A stretch of 64,000 bases of DNA, taken from the NCBI GenBank assembly GCA_008508345.1, contig QNGE01000910.1:92303-156302 (forward strand), read 5' to 3'. A program made the translations under genes and the position numbers. The notes beneath the pieces are model-generated. The model was not told where the DNA came from and did not search any database. It saw only the letters and a program-made list of their open reading frames with translations. Position 1 is the first letter of the stretch, and every line of letters begins with the position of its first letter. Positions 24,901 through 35,000 of this stretch are shown in pieces. This stretch comes from Paragonimus westermani. Lineage: Eukaryota; Platyhelminthes; Trematoda; Plagiorchiida; Troglotrematidae.

Positions 24901-27900
24901 TAACGCAAAGGGTCACCGGTTCAATCTGTCATTCAAACTATCTCTGACTGAAGAGTTCAAACACAGACGGAACCCCTTGTCAAGTTTCGGTTTGAAGATG
25001 AGCTATATGAAACACTGCGGGGCATTACTTTGAGCCCTTGAGGCCGAAGACAGTAGAGACTGGCAATCCGAGGAGGACTGTGTCAGTCACAGTAGCAGGA
25101 TGAAAGCAAACTATAAATCAGTGACTGGTTCCCCTTCACTTGATAGGCTACAACTCCGGACCGTTTGGCCACCTGGCGTCTCAGTAACGTCGGTCGGTTC
25201 TGTCTCCGTCACAAATTTGCCGAAGCCTTACGCGTATCAACCAACTTTGCGCACGTACGCCGGGCAACCACTTCCTGTTGTGGGAAAGTTCATTGTTCGA
25301 TTTCAGCAGGCCAGGGAACATCAAACTTTGTCAGTTTCTTTAGTGGTTTAGGGCTGCACCACAAGTCTGCGAAACACGTTAGATACGGTAAAAAAACTGC
25401 GGAAAAGCCAAAACCTGAGAGTAATCTGCCCAAACACCCCAGTACGTTCGAAGATCAACTTGACAAACTAAATAGGTTCCAGACCATCATCCAGGTCATC
25501 GTCAGTTTTCACTTTCGTTTCTTCGCGATCTTACTTCTTAAGGTCAAGAATGTAATAGGGGCTAACTCGGTTGGAAAAAGAAGTTACAATTTTTCTGAAC
25601 AACATTGCGAATTGGAAACCTGACTTATCTCTTTTAACAAACCAGATGGACTCGTGCGAATCTGTAGTGGCCCTAAGTTAACCGGGAACCATTTCCCTAA
25701 GCTGGACAAACAACCCCAGCCTCGCATTCAGGCCAAACTCGCCGGTGGCCAAACATTGCAAAGATTGACCTTGCGCTTATGCTCAAGTGGAACTTGATGG
25801 GTCATCTCATTCTTGCGGTACAATCATTACACCAATGGACTTATTCAGTATACACCCCTTGATGTTAGATCGGTTTTCAGGAATTTTTAAGGGGCTTATA
25901 ACCAAATCTGTGGAAGTTGCTCCACTCGCTTGTACGTACATAACTGATCCTCAGTTCTCTGATTCTAACCGTAATCACAAATACCGACCCTATAGATGTT
26001 AGATGATAAGCTGCAACCCACTCTTGATGCACGAAACTGGAAACAAAGCTGGACTCCATTCATTTCCAAGAAAGTTGTCAAATTACCACTGTTTCTTGGA
26101 GCAACCTTCCACAGTACTTTCTCTTTTGTATACATTGTTACACAACAATACACCATAGGCTTGGTTCGGCGGCATGTATTCATTGATTTAAAGACACACT
26201 GAACAGTTTTTCATTTATTTCCCAGTACGATCTACACAAAACACTACTGCTGTAATGTAGTGCGTCTCCATGGTGGTTTGGTACAATAATGTATCACCGA
26301 ACGGAAAACTGTTTTCCGGGCCCAACTGCTTTTGCCTCACGAGCTTTCCATCCACCCCAGGAAAATTATTACGGCGTCGGTCGTAATCTTCTGGGTCAAA
26401 AATTCACCACCGATGTGTCTAGGACTGAAGATTTGATGTAAGCGTGAACCACTAGCCATTGTTTACGTTGCCATTAAGAGAGAAAGGGTTTCAACGTATG
26501 TCATCACCACGAATGATTCTAAATGCCTACCTTTACAAATTTCGTTGTCATGGAGGTCAGCGACATTCCAGCTGATGCCTTGGGTCATTTCCCACTCATT
26601 ATCCCAATGGTAACTAAAGACTCACCTGAGTTGGTACTTAGACATAAGGCCTAGTAGAATCCAGGCCACGATACTTTGCTAACGGTTCCTAACAAGGTTA
26701 TTGCTAATTTGAAGCAATTTATGATTTGAAAGGACAAACGAGGTTTACAGGGTGGTTGTATTTTCTAGGGTTTTTGCATAATTCCGCCACGCCAGTTTTG
26801 ACAAAACTGCCCGAGGAATTGCATGATGTCCACTCAGGAGTAGCGAAAATGGAGATAACTGAGAATTTCATGTTGTTGGACAAATGCTGATTCAGACATC
26901 AAAGGGCTTTTGCATTCAAATGCAATTTATCAAAAATACCAAAGTAATAATCCTTTGGGATCAGTACAGTATTGGCGTTCGCTGTAGGGACTATGGTGAC
27001 GAACACATATGGACTGCCTTGACCAGATCAATGGTCTGTTGTATTTGCTTATAACTGATGTCAGCTCCCATTGGATCGACTTCTGTCTAGTCACACAAGT
27101 CGACTTACTTTTTGTGGTAATCAAAATTTGATATTTGTTTACGACATTTGGAATACCTAAGGCAGTTTGTACTGATGACGGAACTCCTTAATGCCGGCGT
27201 ATAGCAGTGAAGTTTACACCATGCCGTTCTGCGCCAAATGATCTGCCCGAACATGCAGTCCAGATTTTCAAACAGGGCCTTCTGAAGCAGAACCCTAGAA
27301 TTCTACAAACTAAACTCGATGGGTTTTTAACCGCTTACAAAACAGTTCCGAATAAGTGGATAGGGAAATCCCTGCAGATCTAATGTTTGATAGAAAGTTG
27401 GGAACAAGATTACGCTTACTTTCGCAGTTTTGTCGAAACAGGGCTGGAAAAAATGTGTGTGCAATTACACGATCGAACTGAAGGAGTCGGACACACTTTA
27501 TACTAAGTTGTCTCACCGGACAAGTTAGCGGCGTGTTACAGCTATCACATTTATGGGAAATCATTTTGCTTCGCGGCTGAGTGACGGTCACTTTAGGCAT
27601 TAACGTTCAGACCATGCTCGACATCGTAGCACAGCTTGACAGTGAGTGGTGATCAGCAAACATATCCAGAGCAGTCTGCTGCGACGTAAAAGGCAACCTC
27701 GGATAGGCAGTTGATCATAACTTGAACTAAAAATTAACTCATCGTTAGCTGGTAGGCAGCACATAGAGAGATAGAAAGCAGTTAGAGCGGTTAAAATTCG
27801 TCTAACAGAATACGGCAGTCATTCGGAACTGGACCATCGCACCATTTTTTGAATGAGTCTGCTCATGTGAATTTTTAGTAGTCGGTGGCTTCCACCATTA

Positions 27901-30888
27901 TTATAATTATTATTGTTATTACTATCGTGATGATGATAACACTGACATTATTTCACGTACAGGAGTTGACAATCATACGGGTCGCTACTCATTTCGGATA
28001 GATCTGAAACGGTGACAACAGCAGCGTTCAGCCATGATGCCAGTGCTCTGTCGGCTGATCAATGAACCCACACAATGAGTTGGGAACTTTCCCATTGAAT
28101 AAAGTCGTCCACTCATCATACTGTCCTATGGGACTCAGTATAACCACAAGAAGTACTGATCAGGTGTAGTTTTTTCTAAGGGACAAGTGGAAATCCATTA
28201 ACGCAACCTATACTGACAACGTCATTTTAACGTGCTATCCTAGTCTCAAGTGGTTGCTTTGACAGATTCCAGTGTGACACTTCAGGACAGTCTGTTTAAG
28301 CAGATATTCCTGGAACTTAATTTCCGGATTTAAATAGTCAAAGTGAAAACTGGTAGACAGTCGATTTTTGACTTCATTGTGGCTTGTGAGTCCTTTTGGT
28401 AGGTTATCGACGCGGTGAATTTAGATTTTGTGTATCTGGACCTTATCAAGCCAGCTAATTTAAACGGACTACTGATCAGTGCTAAAAACCATCCGACTAA
28501 ACGGGTGTTGATATGAAGTTGGAAAATATTTCTAAGCTGATACGAAGGACTACTGTTAATGCAATAAACAACACTAACTGACTAACTATAAAGGATATCG
28601 CGGTCAGCAAGCGAGTAGTTGGATGGGGCAATTAATGCTAAGTTACCAAAGTAACAGAAGCAACGAAAAGCAGTGTTGAATGTAAAGTGACTGTAGCTTG
28701 CTAGGACCATCTTACCGTTCAACTTACCAAGTCGCGATCAAAGAGTATTAAACCTTAGATTCGCATTGTTACACTTTCAGATGTATCCTGATTGTTTCCA
28801 AGGCTCCAGTCCTTTCTGTAGGAACGATATCTTCTCAGGATTTTATGTCCTTTATCACACTATTTCTTATACAGGGACATGATGGTTAGCAGTGGGTTTA
28901 ACAGACTGTCTCACGCCTGCTACTGATTGGAGGGTGGAGTAACTCGATGCACTCTTTTGATTAGGTTTTGTTGTCACTCATTTCTGTTTGCTTACTGGTT
29001 TGGTAACGAACCTTTGTTTTCTGCACAATCTACCATTACAGATCGTCTTGAGCAAACGTACGACCTCATTGATCTTGTAAAAAGGATGTCGTGGAAAAAA
29101 CGTCGTTCTATGTGACAACTTATTCTCTAATCGTAACAAACAAAAAATTCGAGTGTCAGCTAACCTGCTAATCAAAATCGAGTATGAGGTAAAAAAATTT
29201 CTCCTATAACCACCACTAACTTATGCTTACGAATCAAGGCCATATTGAATCAAACGCTCACAAACTTCACCCCGTCATATGCATACATATGTATACATAA
29301 TGAAGTAACAACATAAATTACAAATACTAGCAGTGATTGAGAAGGAACGAACACAATTTGAACTAAAGAAACCTGCCTGGAAGCAAAAAGATTGCAGCAG
29401 TTGCAAGTAGATCATCGTGTCTCCAGTCTATATCGGTTGCACTTGGGAGAGCAAGCGAGGACTTTTGCGATCCAGAAACGCTATTATACCCGATGATTGT
29501 GGACAATTGCAAAGCCGTTGAGTTATTTTTCCTTTGAGCAGGTTCGGTAAACATGGGAAAATGGTACAAAAACTTACCACCCACGATTGATAACAAATTG
29601 TCTGTGGAACACAAGGTGTCCACCTGGTTGCTCAGCTGATCCAAGGAATGTCAGACTGCCATCTTCTGTATCCCCCAATCCATAACCAAAATCACCAGAG
29701 TCCACAATAAGCACCCTGAGTATTATATTTTTACTGTCATAATAATAATTGGACCCACCGACTTCTTCCATAAAAGGACGATGAATCGTCAACGAGTTTC
29801 CGTATCTTCTTTACGAGCTGAAGACTTTCGTTATTCTAATCATATCAACTTTCCCCCATTAATTTAACTTACATTATCAGTCCCGTCTATCACGGGGTTG
29901 CTCCTCGGTCCCCCGGATTCCACATAGAATGCAGTATTTTTTAGCAAGATGCCCCCTATTGGCTCATTAAGCCAGAATTGGATCACGTTCTAGTATAGTT
30001 CATGTTGACGATTGAAGAGCGAGAAGAACTCACGGTAATTGCTTCCCAAACTTTGGGGTTTGTCAAGTTAAGATGAAACAGTTTGTTGTCAGTGGAACGG
30101 AAGTACCCATTGTTTTTGGTGAGAAAAGCCGGTAACCCATACCTGGAAGTCTACTTCAGTAAGCTAAAAGACACCATAGGGACTTACTAAATTTCTGCTG
30201 AAGTCGTATCGTTCAAGATAGTCAGAGTTTCCTGACCACGTGTGGTTCTCAGCTATACCATTTATATCCAAGGAAATGATAACCTCCAGTCCTTGCCTTC
30301 GGAACGTCCTCAGCAAGTTTCTAAAATCTCTCATAGTTCCGAGCACGGGATCAATCTTTTCAAAATCGGTCAATTGTCCTAAGCTGCGACCATCGTTTGT
30401 AAAATGACCGTGAAATATCGAAGTGAGAATCACAAATCCAGCCCCCACCGAATCTTGAATATAACTTAGCTCACTTTGCAGACCTGAACGTAACGACATT
30501 GATTGAGAAATTGGAAAAGACGCCAACCGTTAAGGTCACCGACCCAGTTTCCATCGGAATCCTTAAAAGCGAACGGATCAACATAGTAGGCCACTTTGGA
30601 TTGCCAAAATCTCAAGTCTGGCCGGGGTGGACACTTTTCGGACAGCACCACAATAGTTATGACGCTGACAAGTAAAGCGACCCAAATCACACAGAAAGTC
30701 ACGAGCAATCCAATGCGCAGCCGTCGCCAAACTGGCTCAACATCTTCCACGGCTCTCAATTCTTCACGAGTTAAGTACGGATTCATTCTACACGATTCTG
30801 CCGCGGTATATGTGGGCATGTCGATTACTGAGCCTCTGTCTTCGTTATCATCTAATGTGTACACACGGTAGTCTCCTGTGGAGGCCAT
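15467..30888 (-). CDS. SLC3A2: SLC3-type amino-acid transporter heavy chain (CD98hc/4F2hc-like), 10 exons
   Basis: The spliced model is complement(join 15467-15913, 19717-19797, 24451-24695, 29377-29531, 29578-29715, 29759-29817, 29873-29989, 30034-30150, 30188-30483, 30528-30888), 2016 nt, 671 residues, all phases consistent. Seen: a cytoplasmic N-terminus with the TREELRAVEDVEPVWRRLR block of SLC3A2 proteins, one membrane segment at about 58-83, then Cys86, positioned like the cysteine that binds the SLC7 light chain. An amylase-like ectodomain follows: FWQSKVAYYVDPFAFKDSDG, GDLNG, MRDFRNLL, NLTNPKVWEAI, LLPGTPIVYYGSELG, MPWD. The glycosidase catalytic acids are not present at the expected places, as known for SLC3A2. 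Sequons lie at N200, N247, N366, N477 and N528. The family serves as type II membrane chaperone and partner of SLC7 transporters. Exons 1-8 are strong; exon 9 and the exon 10 boundary are weaker. Confidence 0.9.
16690..17830. other. Intron 9 interval with unassigned GC-rich open frames
   Basis: Several overlapping forward frames (16853-17335, 17070-17405, 17442-17690) have higher GC than their surroundings but match no family I recognise. A C-run lies at about 16730. It is probably a decayed mobile element. Confidence 0.3.
18080..18560 (+). repeat. Dispersed repeat family C, copy 2
   Basis: It shares ordered blocks with 1735-2120 (AACGATTAGCGTTTTAG, AGCACAATCCGTTACGGAAAT, ACCGTGGTGGCCATAACAC). 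It lies in intron 9 of the SLC3 gene. No ORF of note. Confidence 0.6.
19020..19560. repeat. Dispersed repeat family R, copy 1
   Basis: The first part (19020-19330) aligns with 32770-33100: CCATCGACGGTTTT, GAATAAGGGAATGAAAC, GAGACTGAGCTCGTATAGCG. The last part (19440-19560) aligns with 46120-46240: CATTCTCCATAGG and GAAGTAGTCTAGCAGATTG. It sits immediately downstream of proposed exon 9 on the minus strand. Confidence 0.7.
19717..19797 (-). CDS. SLC3A2: SLC3 heavy chain exon 9 (tentative)
   Basis: A proposed 27-codon exon encoding TNNELTASHVF and TGRDYLKISS, which resembles the helix-and-turn before the C-terminal beta domain in SLC3 proteins. Phase 0 at both ends fits exons 8 and 10. The acceptor is not strongly pyrimidine-rich and the flank is repeat R, so the boundaries could be wrong. 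Confidence 0.5.
20480..20660 (+). repeat. Family C-like fragment
   Basis: The GTTGCTTTTTAAGTGCTG block and following GCGACGTGCGTGGACAGCCG resemble 22090-22170 and parts of family C. GC-rich, in intron 8. Confidence 0.45.
20870..21060 (+). repeat. Family D-like diverged copy
   Basis: It shares the order GCAGTTCCACTCACC, then ATCCAGTGTAAAAC, with the family D copies at 10275 and 58649. Divergence is high. Confidence 0.45.
21930..22200 (+). repeat. Family C-like copy
   Basis: Blocks TTTGTCCACTTGCACTC and TTGCCTTTTAAGTGCTGCGG match copies at 18080-18560 and 20480-20660. It lies in intron 8. Confidence 0.45.
22480..22870 (+). repeat. Dispersed repeat family U, copy 3
   Basis: It contains the landmarks GATCTTTAGTGTTCAACTCG at the start, GGCTCGTCCGGTCGCTCGTG inside, and TTGGTCATCCACCACAATC at the end, in the same order as 1130-1480. 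Located in intron 8. Confidence 0.7.
24451..24695 (-). CDS. SLC3A2: SLC3 heavy chain exon 8
   Basis: Codes residues 415-496. It begins with GTPIVYYGSELG and holds MPWDQTGKRFS, both landmark blocks of the GH13-like fold in SLC3 proteins. It follows a 4.7-kb intron and ends at GTAAGT in phase 0. Confidence 0.9.
24860..24935 (+). mobile_element. tRNA(Ser/Leu)-like SINE head, degenerate
   Basis: TGTCCGAGTGGATAAGAG resembles the A-box region of type II (Ser/Leu) tRNAs, and GGTTCAATCTG downstream resembles a B box. No convincing clover-leaf is completed, so a SINE head or pseudo-tRNA fits better than a functional tRNA. Confidence 0.45.
25100..27600 (+). mobile_element. Ty3/Gypsy LTR retrotransposon pol relic in SLC3 intron 7
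   Basis: Pol domains appear in the expected order on the plus strand, interrupted by stops and frameshifts. Protease-like: TLRTYAGQPLPVVGKF near 25240-25310. Reverse transcriptase: PQPRIQAKLAGGQTL and QVELDGSSH near 25695-25850. RNase H: PTAFASRAFHPPQENYYGVG near 26310-26390. Integrase: LPEELHDVHSGVAKM near 26800, GLLYLLITDVSSHWIDFCLV near 27030-27090, FGIPKAVCTDDGTPL near 27148-27190, and AVQIFKQGLLKQNP with the LTAYKTVPN block near 27252-27350. Flanking LTRs were not found by eye. It is antisense to the host gene, within the 4.7-kb intron 7. Confidence 0.85.
27896..27950. repeat. ATT/GAT trinucleotide tract
   Basis: An imperfect TTA/ATT run followed by GATGATGAT, simple-sequence DNA inside intron 7. 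Confidence 0.85.
27951..29370. other. Rest of SLC3 intron 7, no supported feature
   Basis: AT-rich intronic sequence with only short open frames. An alternating ATGCATACATATGTATAC block lies near 29278-29297. Confidence 0.4.
29377..29531 (-). CDS. SLC3A2: SLC3 heavy chain exon 7
   Basis: Codes about residues 363-415, ending in DLLATAAIFLLPG, the helix before the conserved GTP-YYG-E-G block. The donor that keeps phase with exon 8 is G|GCAGGT, a GC-type donor. Confidence 0.82.
29578..29715 (-). CDS. SLC3A2: SLC3 heavy chain exon 6
   Basis: Codes about residues 317-362: the VLIVDSGDFGYGLGDTEDG stretch and SLTFLGSAEQPGG. It ends at GTAAGT in phase 2, splitting a Trp codon. Confidence 0.85.
29759..29817 (-). 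CDS. SLC3A2: SLC3 heavy chain exon 5
   Basis: A 59-nt exon for LVKKIRKLVDDSSSFYGRS plus two bases of an Arg codon. Defined by a pyrimidine-rich CAG acceptor and a GTGGGT donor. Only this choice links exon 4 in phase to the RVLIVDSG strand of exon 6. Confidence 0.8.
29873..29989 (-). CDS. SLC3A2: SLC3 heavy chain exon 4
   Basis: Codes residues 259-297 (NVIQFWLNEPIGGILL onward). The segment aligns with the position that in glycosidases bears the nucleophile Asp, which is absent here. Ends in a GTAAGT donor, phase 0. Confidence 0.88.
30034..30150 (-). CDS. SLC3A2: SLC3 heavy chain exon 3
   Basis: Codes residues 220-258, including FLTKNNGYFRSTDNK and the conserved LNLTNPKVWEAI block. The acceptor is a TAG after a 37-nt intron, the shortest in the gene; the donor is GTGAGT. 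Phase 0 at both ends. Confidence 0.88.
30188..30483 (-). CDS. SLC3A2: SLC3 heavy chain exon 2
   Basis: Codes residues 121-219. Joining across the 44-nt intron restores the GDLNGLQSELSYIQDS block. The exon holds VGAGFVILTSIF, the MRDFRNLL helix and the LEVIISLDING strand. It ends at a good GTAAGT donor in phase 0. Confidence 0.92.
30528..30888 (-). CDS. SLC3A2: SLC3 heavy chain exon 1
   Basis: Codes residues 1-120 plus one base: cytoplasmic tail, membrane segment, Cys86 and the start of the amylase-like domain up to GDLN. The first ATG of the frame is taken as start because a pyrimidine-rich splice acceptor ends directly before it. Reading past 30528 leaves the family pattern and soon meets a stop, so the exon must end here. 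Confidence 0.9.
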
Positions 30889-30921
30889 CTAAAGACAGAG
30901 ACTCAGCGGACACTCAAAAGG
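30889..30921 (-). promoter_or_regulatory. Splice acceptor abutting the start codon (cis or spliced-leader)
   Basis: On the minus strand, GAGTCTCTGTCTTTAG directly precedes the ATG of the SLC3 gene. It is a good acceptor with a pyrimidine tract. It could end a 5' UTR intron or receive a spliced leader, which flatworms are known to use. Confidence 0.55.
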
Positions 30922-32765
30922 TTGTTACAAATAAAACTGTTCACTTTATTTGAAATCTATTGTTATATACCACCCGCTGTAATAACATTTTTGGACCGCT
31001 GGTCAGCTGACTAACACAATTGTCAAGGTACAACAGATTCCAATAAATTCAGCACTGTCAAACACACCGATAGCACTCTAATTTCTTGACATTCAGTCAG
31101 CAAATTCCATCAACTCAAACATTCCATTGGTCTGTATGCGAAAGTGTTGATGATCAAGTTTGTGACCTACTAACTTGTTCAAGCGCATTCTCCCTTGCGA
31201 TTACGTTAATGTATTATTCCATTGTTTTCTGCAATCATGCAAAGATCAACTGGCATAGCGTGTTTGTCGTGGTGCTTGTCGATTGGTTTGCAGGCGGTAG
31301 TTTGGTTGACAGCAGATTATGCAAAAGGTGAAGCTTTGGTGGGTAGTGTACTGCTAAGACACTTATAATTAAGCCTTTACGTAATAAGAAACAATAGGTT
31401 CACGTCAGTTTTCACTACCGGTCTCAACTCTGTTTGACATTGTGTTGCAGTATGCAGGTCTCGACAAGTCAAGCCACTACGAATTTGCCTTTTGTTCATT
31501 TACTGACCCGTAACTTTCGCATTTTACTGTATGCCCATTGGTTTACTTGGAACATTCTCTAGTCAGACCACGTATAGGGTAGTTGATGAAACGTTATTAC
31601 TGTGGGCCTGATTATCAGGTGACCTTCTTGAGTAACATTTGATTTGAGAATGTACACAGTTTAAATTAGCCAGTTTCCTGTTCAGAAAAAACCAACGATT
31701 CACCCTGACTCTTTTGGAAATTTTGAACCTTTTGAAGGATTAGTATGCGTACCTTTTGTCATTGGAAAATGAATTATACTGGTGGCGCATAGCTTTACAC
31801 AAAACAACATCACTATAACCTTATACACTCAATAATTCACGACGGTTTCATTGTTACGATCAACAGCGTTTTTGTTTGCGGAGGTGGTTATCAACCTGCA
31901 CTCAATGAAACCTTATTGAATTTTTGTCCTGACATGCGTCTGTAGTGAGATGGTTGAAATTACCCGTAGATTTTCGGCATATTTGTCGACTGGAATGCGG
32001 ATGTACCGACGGTTCTTTTACGCTTCTTTTCATTCACCTCTTGATTTGTGCCCGTTGGGATCTGTTGTTTGTAAAACGGATGAATTGTCAAGTAATTTTT
32101 TTTCTGTAGATCCACTTGAGCACACAACGTAGCATTTTTCTGGTTGCATGGTTACTTACTTCGGACTGATGACCAAGGGTGTTGGTAAACTTAGTCTCAA
32201 CTACAAGGGTACTCCGATAGCTCAACGTGTGAACGTAACCGCCGGTGTGTTGCCCAGTGCAGTCGAAGCATTTTCAGTATCATTTGAGAACCTGATACGG
32301 CTCGGAATACATCTACTGCGCACAGTAGTAACCAGAATGAGACATCAATGCTCTGTTCACAATGCCTTTGGATTGGGCAAGCCACTGAATGTCAACCGTG
32401 CCAGACTCTTGGGCCACTGGATCCGAAAAGAAATGACCAAGATTTTTCTATCTTCTGTTGTCTCTATTGTCTGAACTGTCCAACAAGAAGGCCAGCACAC
32501 ACTCTTAGCAGGCACTTTCTCAAGTTCATAGCTAGATACACGCTCAATATTAAAAATATGAATATACGATTTGGATATCGTTGTTTGCCCGAAGTTACCT
32601 ATAGAAATCCGTCTGTCCAGAAACTCTTGTTTCAGGCTCTCAAGTGATACTGATGTTGAATCTTATAACCATGTCGGCGTAGGAGTTATACAGAGTTGGA
32701 AATCAGCGCAACGACTTTTTGAGTGGATCTCCGTAAACGTTAACTAGTGGGATCATAGGTTGTTA
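30922..32765. other. Upstream region of SLC3 gene, no supported gene
   Basis: This is the candidate promoter and 5' UTR side of the SLC3 gene. No TATA-like or CpG feature stands out. A 108-codon plus frame at 32148-32474 has no recognised domain. Confidence 0.3.
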
Positions 32766-33110
32766 CGGGAGAGAGAAAGATCTCTGTCTATGTATTCCCG
32801 TCTCTAGGTTGGTCGGTGAAATAGTGCCATCGACGGTTTTTGAACATATGATGAATAAGGGAATGAAACCAAATAGGAAGTAAATTCTATGAAGCTGCTC
32901 GCTGCAGTAGTTTCAGCAACGTACATTGAAACACACTGAAACAACGTATAGTCAGAAGTGCACAGTTGATGACCTGAGAGACTGAGCTCGTATAGCGGTT
33001 TGGAAAGTTGCAGTACCAGTTAACTGTCATGGATGTGCCTGTCGAGTACTATTTTGCAACTCTCAACCGATTCAACCGTGATCACGAAGTTGTGCATTGC
33101 GTTGTAATGT
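32766..33110. repeat. Dispersed repeat family R, copy 2
   Basis: It aligns with 19020-19330 over shared blocks such as CCATCGACGGTTTT, GAATAAGGGAATGAAAC and GAGCTCGTATAGCGG. Its minus frame runs into the downstream repeat S ORF. Confidence 0.7.
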
Positions 33111-33200
33111 GAACAGACTCCAACTACGAAGGAGTTCTGTCTGTAAAGTAACTCGCTTGCTTCATGATTCACTTTCAGCAAGTGATCTCTTAAACGTGTG

Positions 33201-33661
33201 TTGTAAACTCTCGACTTAATACGCTGGTTCACCCGCGGTATAATAATGCGAGTGATAGAAACCGGATCCTCTTCCTCCTTGTAATAATTAACACGGAAAA
33301 TGTTGGTACCGAAAATAACGCAGCGGCCCTCGTTAATCGCGCCCAAGACAAAACAAAAGACAAGTATCAAAAGCAACTTTGTTCCACTCAAACAACCTGT
33401 GCGACAAGGAGGAAACCGCATGGCACTTAGAAAGGGCATAGCGACCTACAAACATTCTCGGACCAGATGATCGAAGGATAGACATCAAACAAGTAGTTAA
33501 GGTCACTAGGCCACCAACGAGCATAGGGGAATAAAGGAGGAACAGGTGAGAAATGTGGCGAAGGTTGCCTCTCGATTGTTCGCGGCATTCCCGCTTATCC
33601 TGATTGGATAGAATCGTTTTCTGGAGGGAGGAGGCGGTTTTGGATGGAAAAAATGGATTCC
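33201..33661 (-). repeat. Repeat S, copy 1 (461 bp, 98.5% identical to 52218-52678)
   Basis: Aligning base by base with 52218-52678 gives seven differences in 461 positions, all transitions, and no gaps. The minus strand holds an ORF from 33439. It encodes a basic N-terminus, a hydrophobic run (KLLLILVFCFVLGAI) that looks like a signal peptide or anchor, then NEGRCVIFGTNIFRVNYYKE and EEDPVSITRII. A second, overlapping minus frame starts at 33524. The function is unknown. In this copy the ORF continues to 33020 through sequence shared with repeat R. Confidence 0.9.
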
Positions 33662-33853
33662 CCTAACAATGTGCCACTAGGTGACCTGGAGTGTGCAGTA
33701 TCTTGTAGGTAAGAATCAGATCTCTCCTATGGTCTCTGTAATTTATTGGGAATTAATCTGATTCTGCCAATCTGTTAAAGGGTTTCCTGAATTCCGTAAT
33801 TTTTCTGGTGCCTCTTTCTGCACATTTTCGATAAATGTCAAATCTTCCTCAAG

Positions 33854-34260
33854 TTAAGAACAGCAGGTCTGTATGTTTGTTTTCACTTGTGGACGGATTA
33901 GGGGGGGGGCAAAACAGCGGAAAGCCCCACAGATTATACCTAGAAGGCTCGGGGTTATTTCTGCTTTTTTGGCCAAAGCAGCACAGCTTGCAAGCAAATT
34001 CAAACTGTCTGCCAGTATGCTCCCCAGGTATCTTTCGCATGTTGACACGAGCAGCTTTGTGTTGCTAAGATAATAATGAGTACAATTTTGATGGCAAACG
34101 TGCATGACTATACACTTGCTGACACTCAACAGCAATTTATTTTCCATGGAGCACTGATTCAGGCAGTTCAAATCGCCAGACTTGGGGCGTCGGCTAAAAA
34201 GTCTGTCAGTGGAAATCTTATCGGACAGCATTACAGTTCGTAGTAGTTATGATTCTGCCA
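33854..34260 (-). mobile_element. CR1-like LINE, reverse transcriptase C-terminal fragment
   Basis: The minus frame contains LSVSKCIVMHVCHQN, the YYLSNTKL block, RYLGSILADSLN and KKAEITPSLLGIICGAFRCF. These follow the order of the region after the RT catalytic box in CR1/jockey-type LINEs (K-C block, Y-L-G-V, kA--L--i-R-F). It is truncated at both ends. Confidence 0.7.
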
Positions 34261-34849
34261 GTATGGACTCTAACATGCACTTACCGACCTGACGGAGGGA
34301 ACCAAATACTCAGACAGGATAGCGCTAGCAGGCGAAATCAATGCTCAAGTCGGTCGTTTTTTAGAAGAGAAGCGGCTAAAATGGGTATTTGGTGTCCGAG
34401 TATAACGCAGTGAAAATAGTGGAAGGTTGTCATATCAATGTACTACAGTTTAGCACACAAAAACAGAATCCTGTCAAATAGGGACAGTATTTTGATGTAA
34501 CCATATGGACTTAGATCTTGTTACTGTTCGTGCTCGTTTAAGCCTGCTATCTTCCCAAAGCTCATACGACAGTAATCTTTCCGATGGTATGTACACAACG
34601 TTTTTACTGCACGAGAGGTAATGGAGCAGTGATACTTCATTATGTATCTAAAGGCCTCAGACTTCTCGGACCTGAAATTTTATCTTCGATTCAGTTACTC
34701 ATAACATTCTGTAAACCTATCTCTTTCGCAAAGAAGTTTCAAAAATGTGTGTTTATTTGTCAACGTCAACATGTGCACACTCTGCGGGCAGTGTGTGAGT
34801 TTTACGGCACCTGACTCTGATGTTCGACAATGCTCGATTATTGGTGAAT

Positions 34850-35000
34850 AGTTGAGAGATTTTCGTTTACTATATAAATTTGGGCATCATTCACAAGCGA
34901 TCGCAGCTGTTGCACTCTTATGGAATTTCCGGTCAGTCCCTCCCGAAAAGAAGCACTAGATTCGAGTTTCTCTCCTGTTAGCGCTTGTCAATAGTGCATA
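34850..35000 (+). repeat. Dispersed repeat family E, copy 2
   Basis: Matches 12480-12640 over GATCGCAGC, AGCACTAGATTCGAGTTTC and AATAGTGCATA. Confidence 0.55.
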
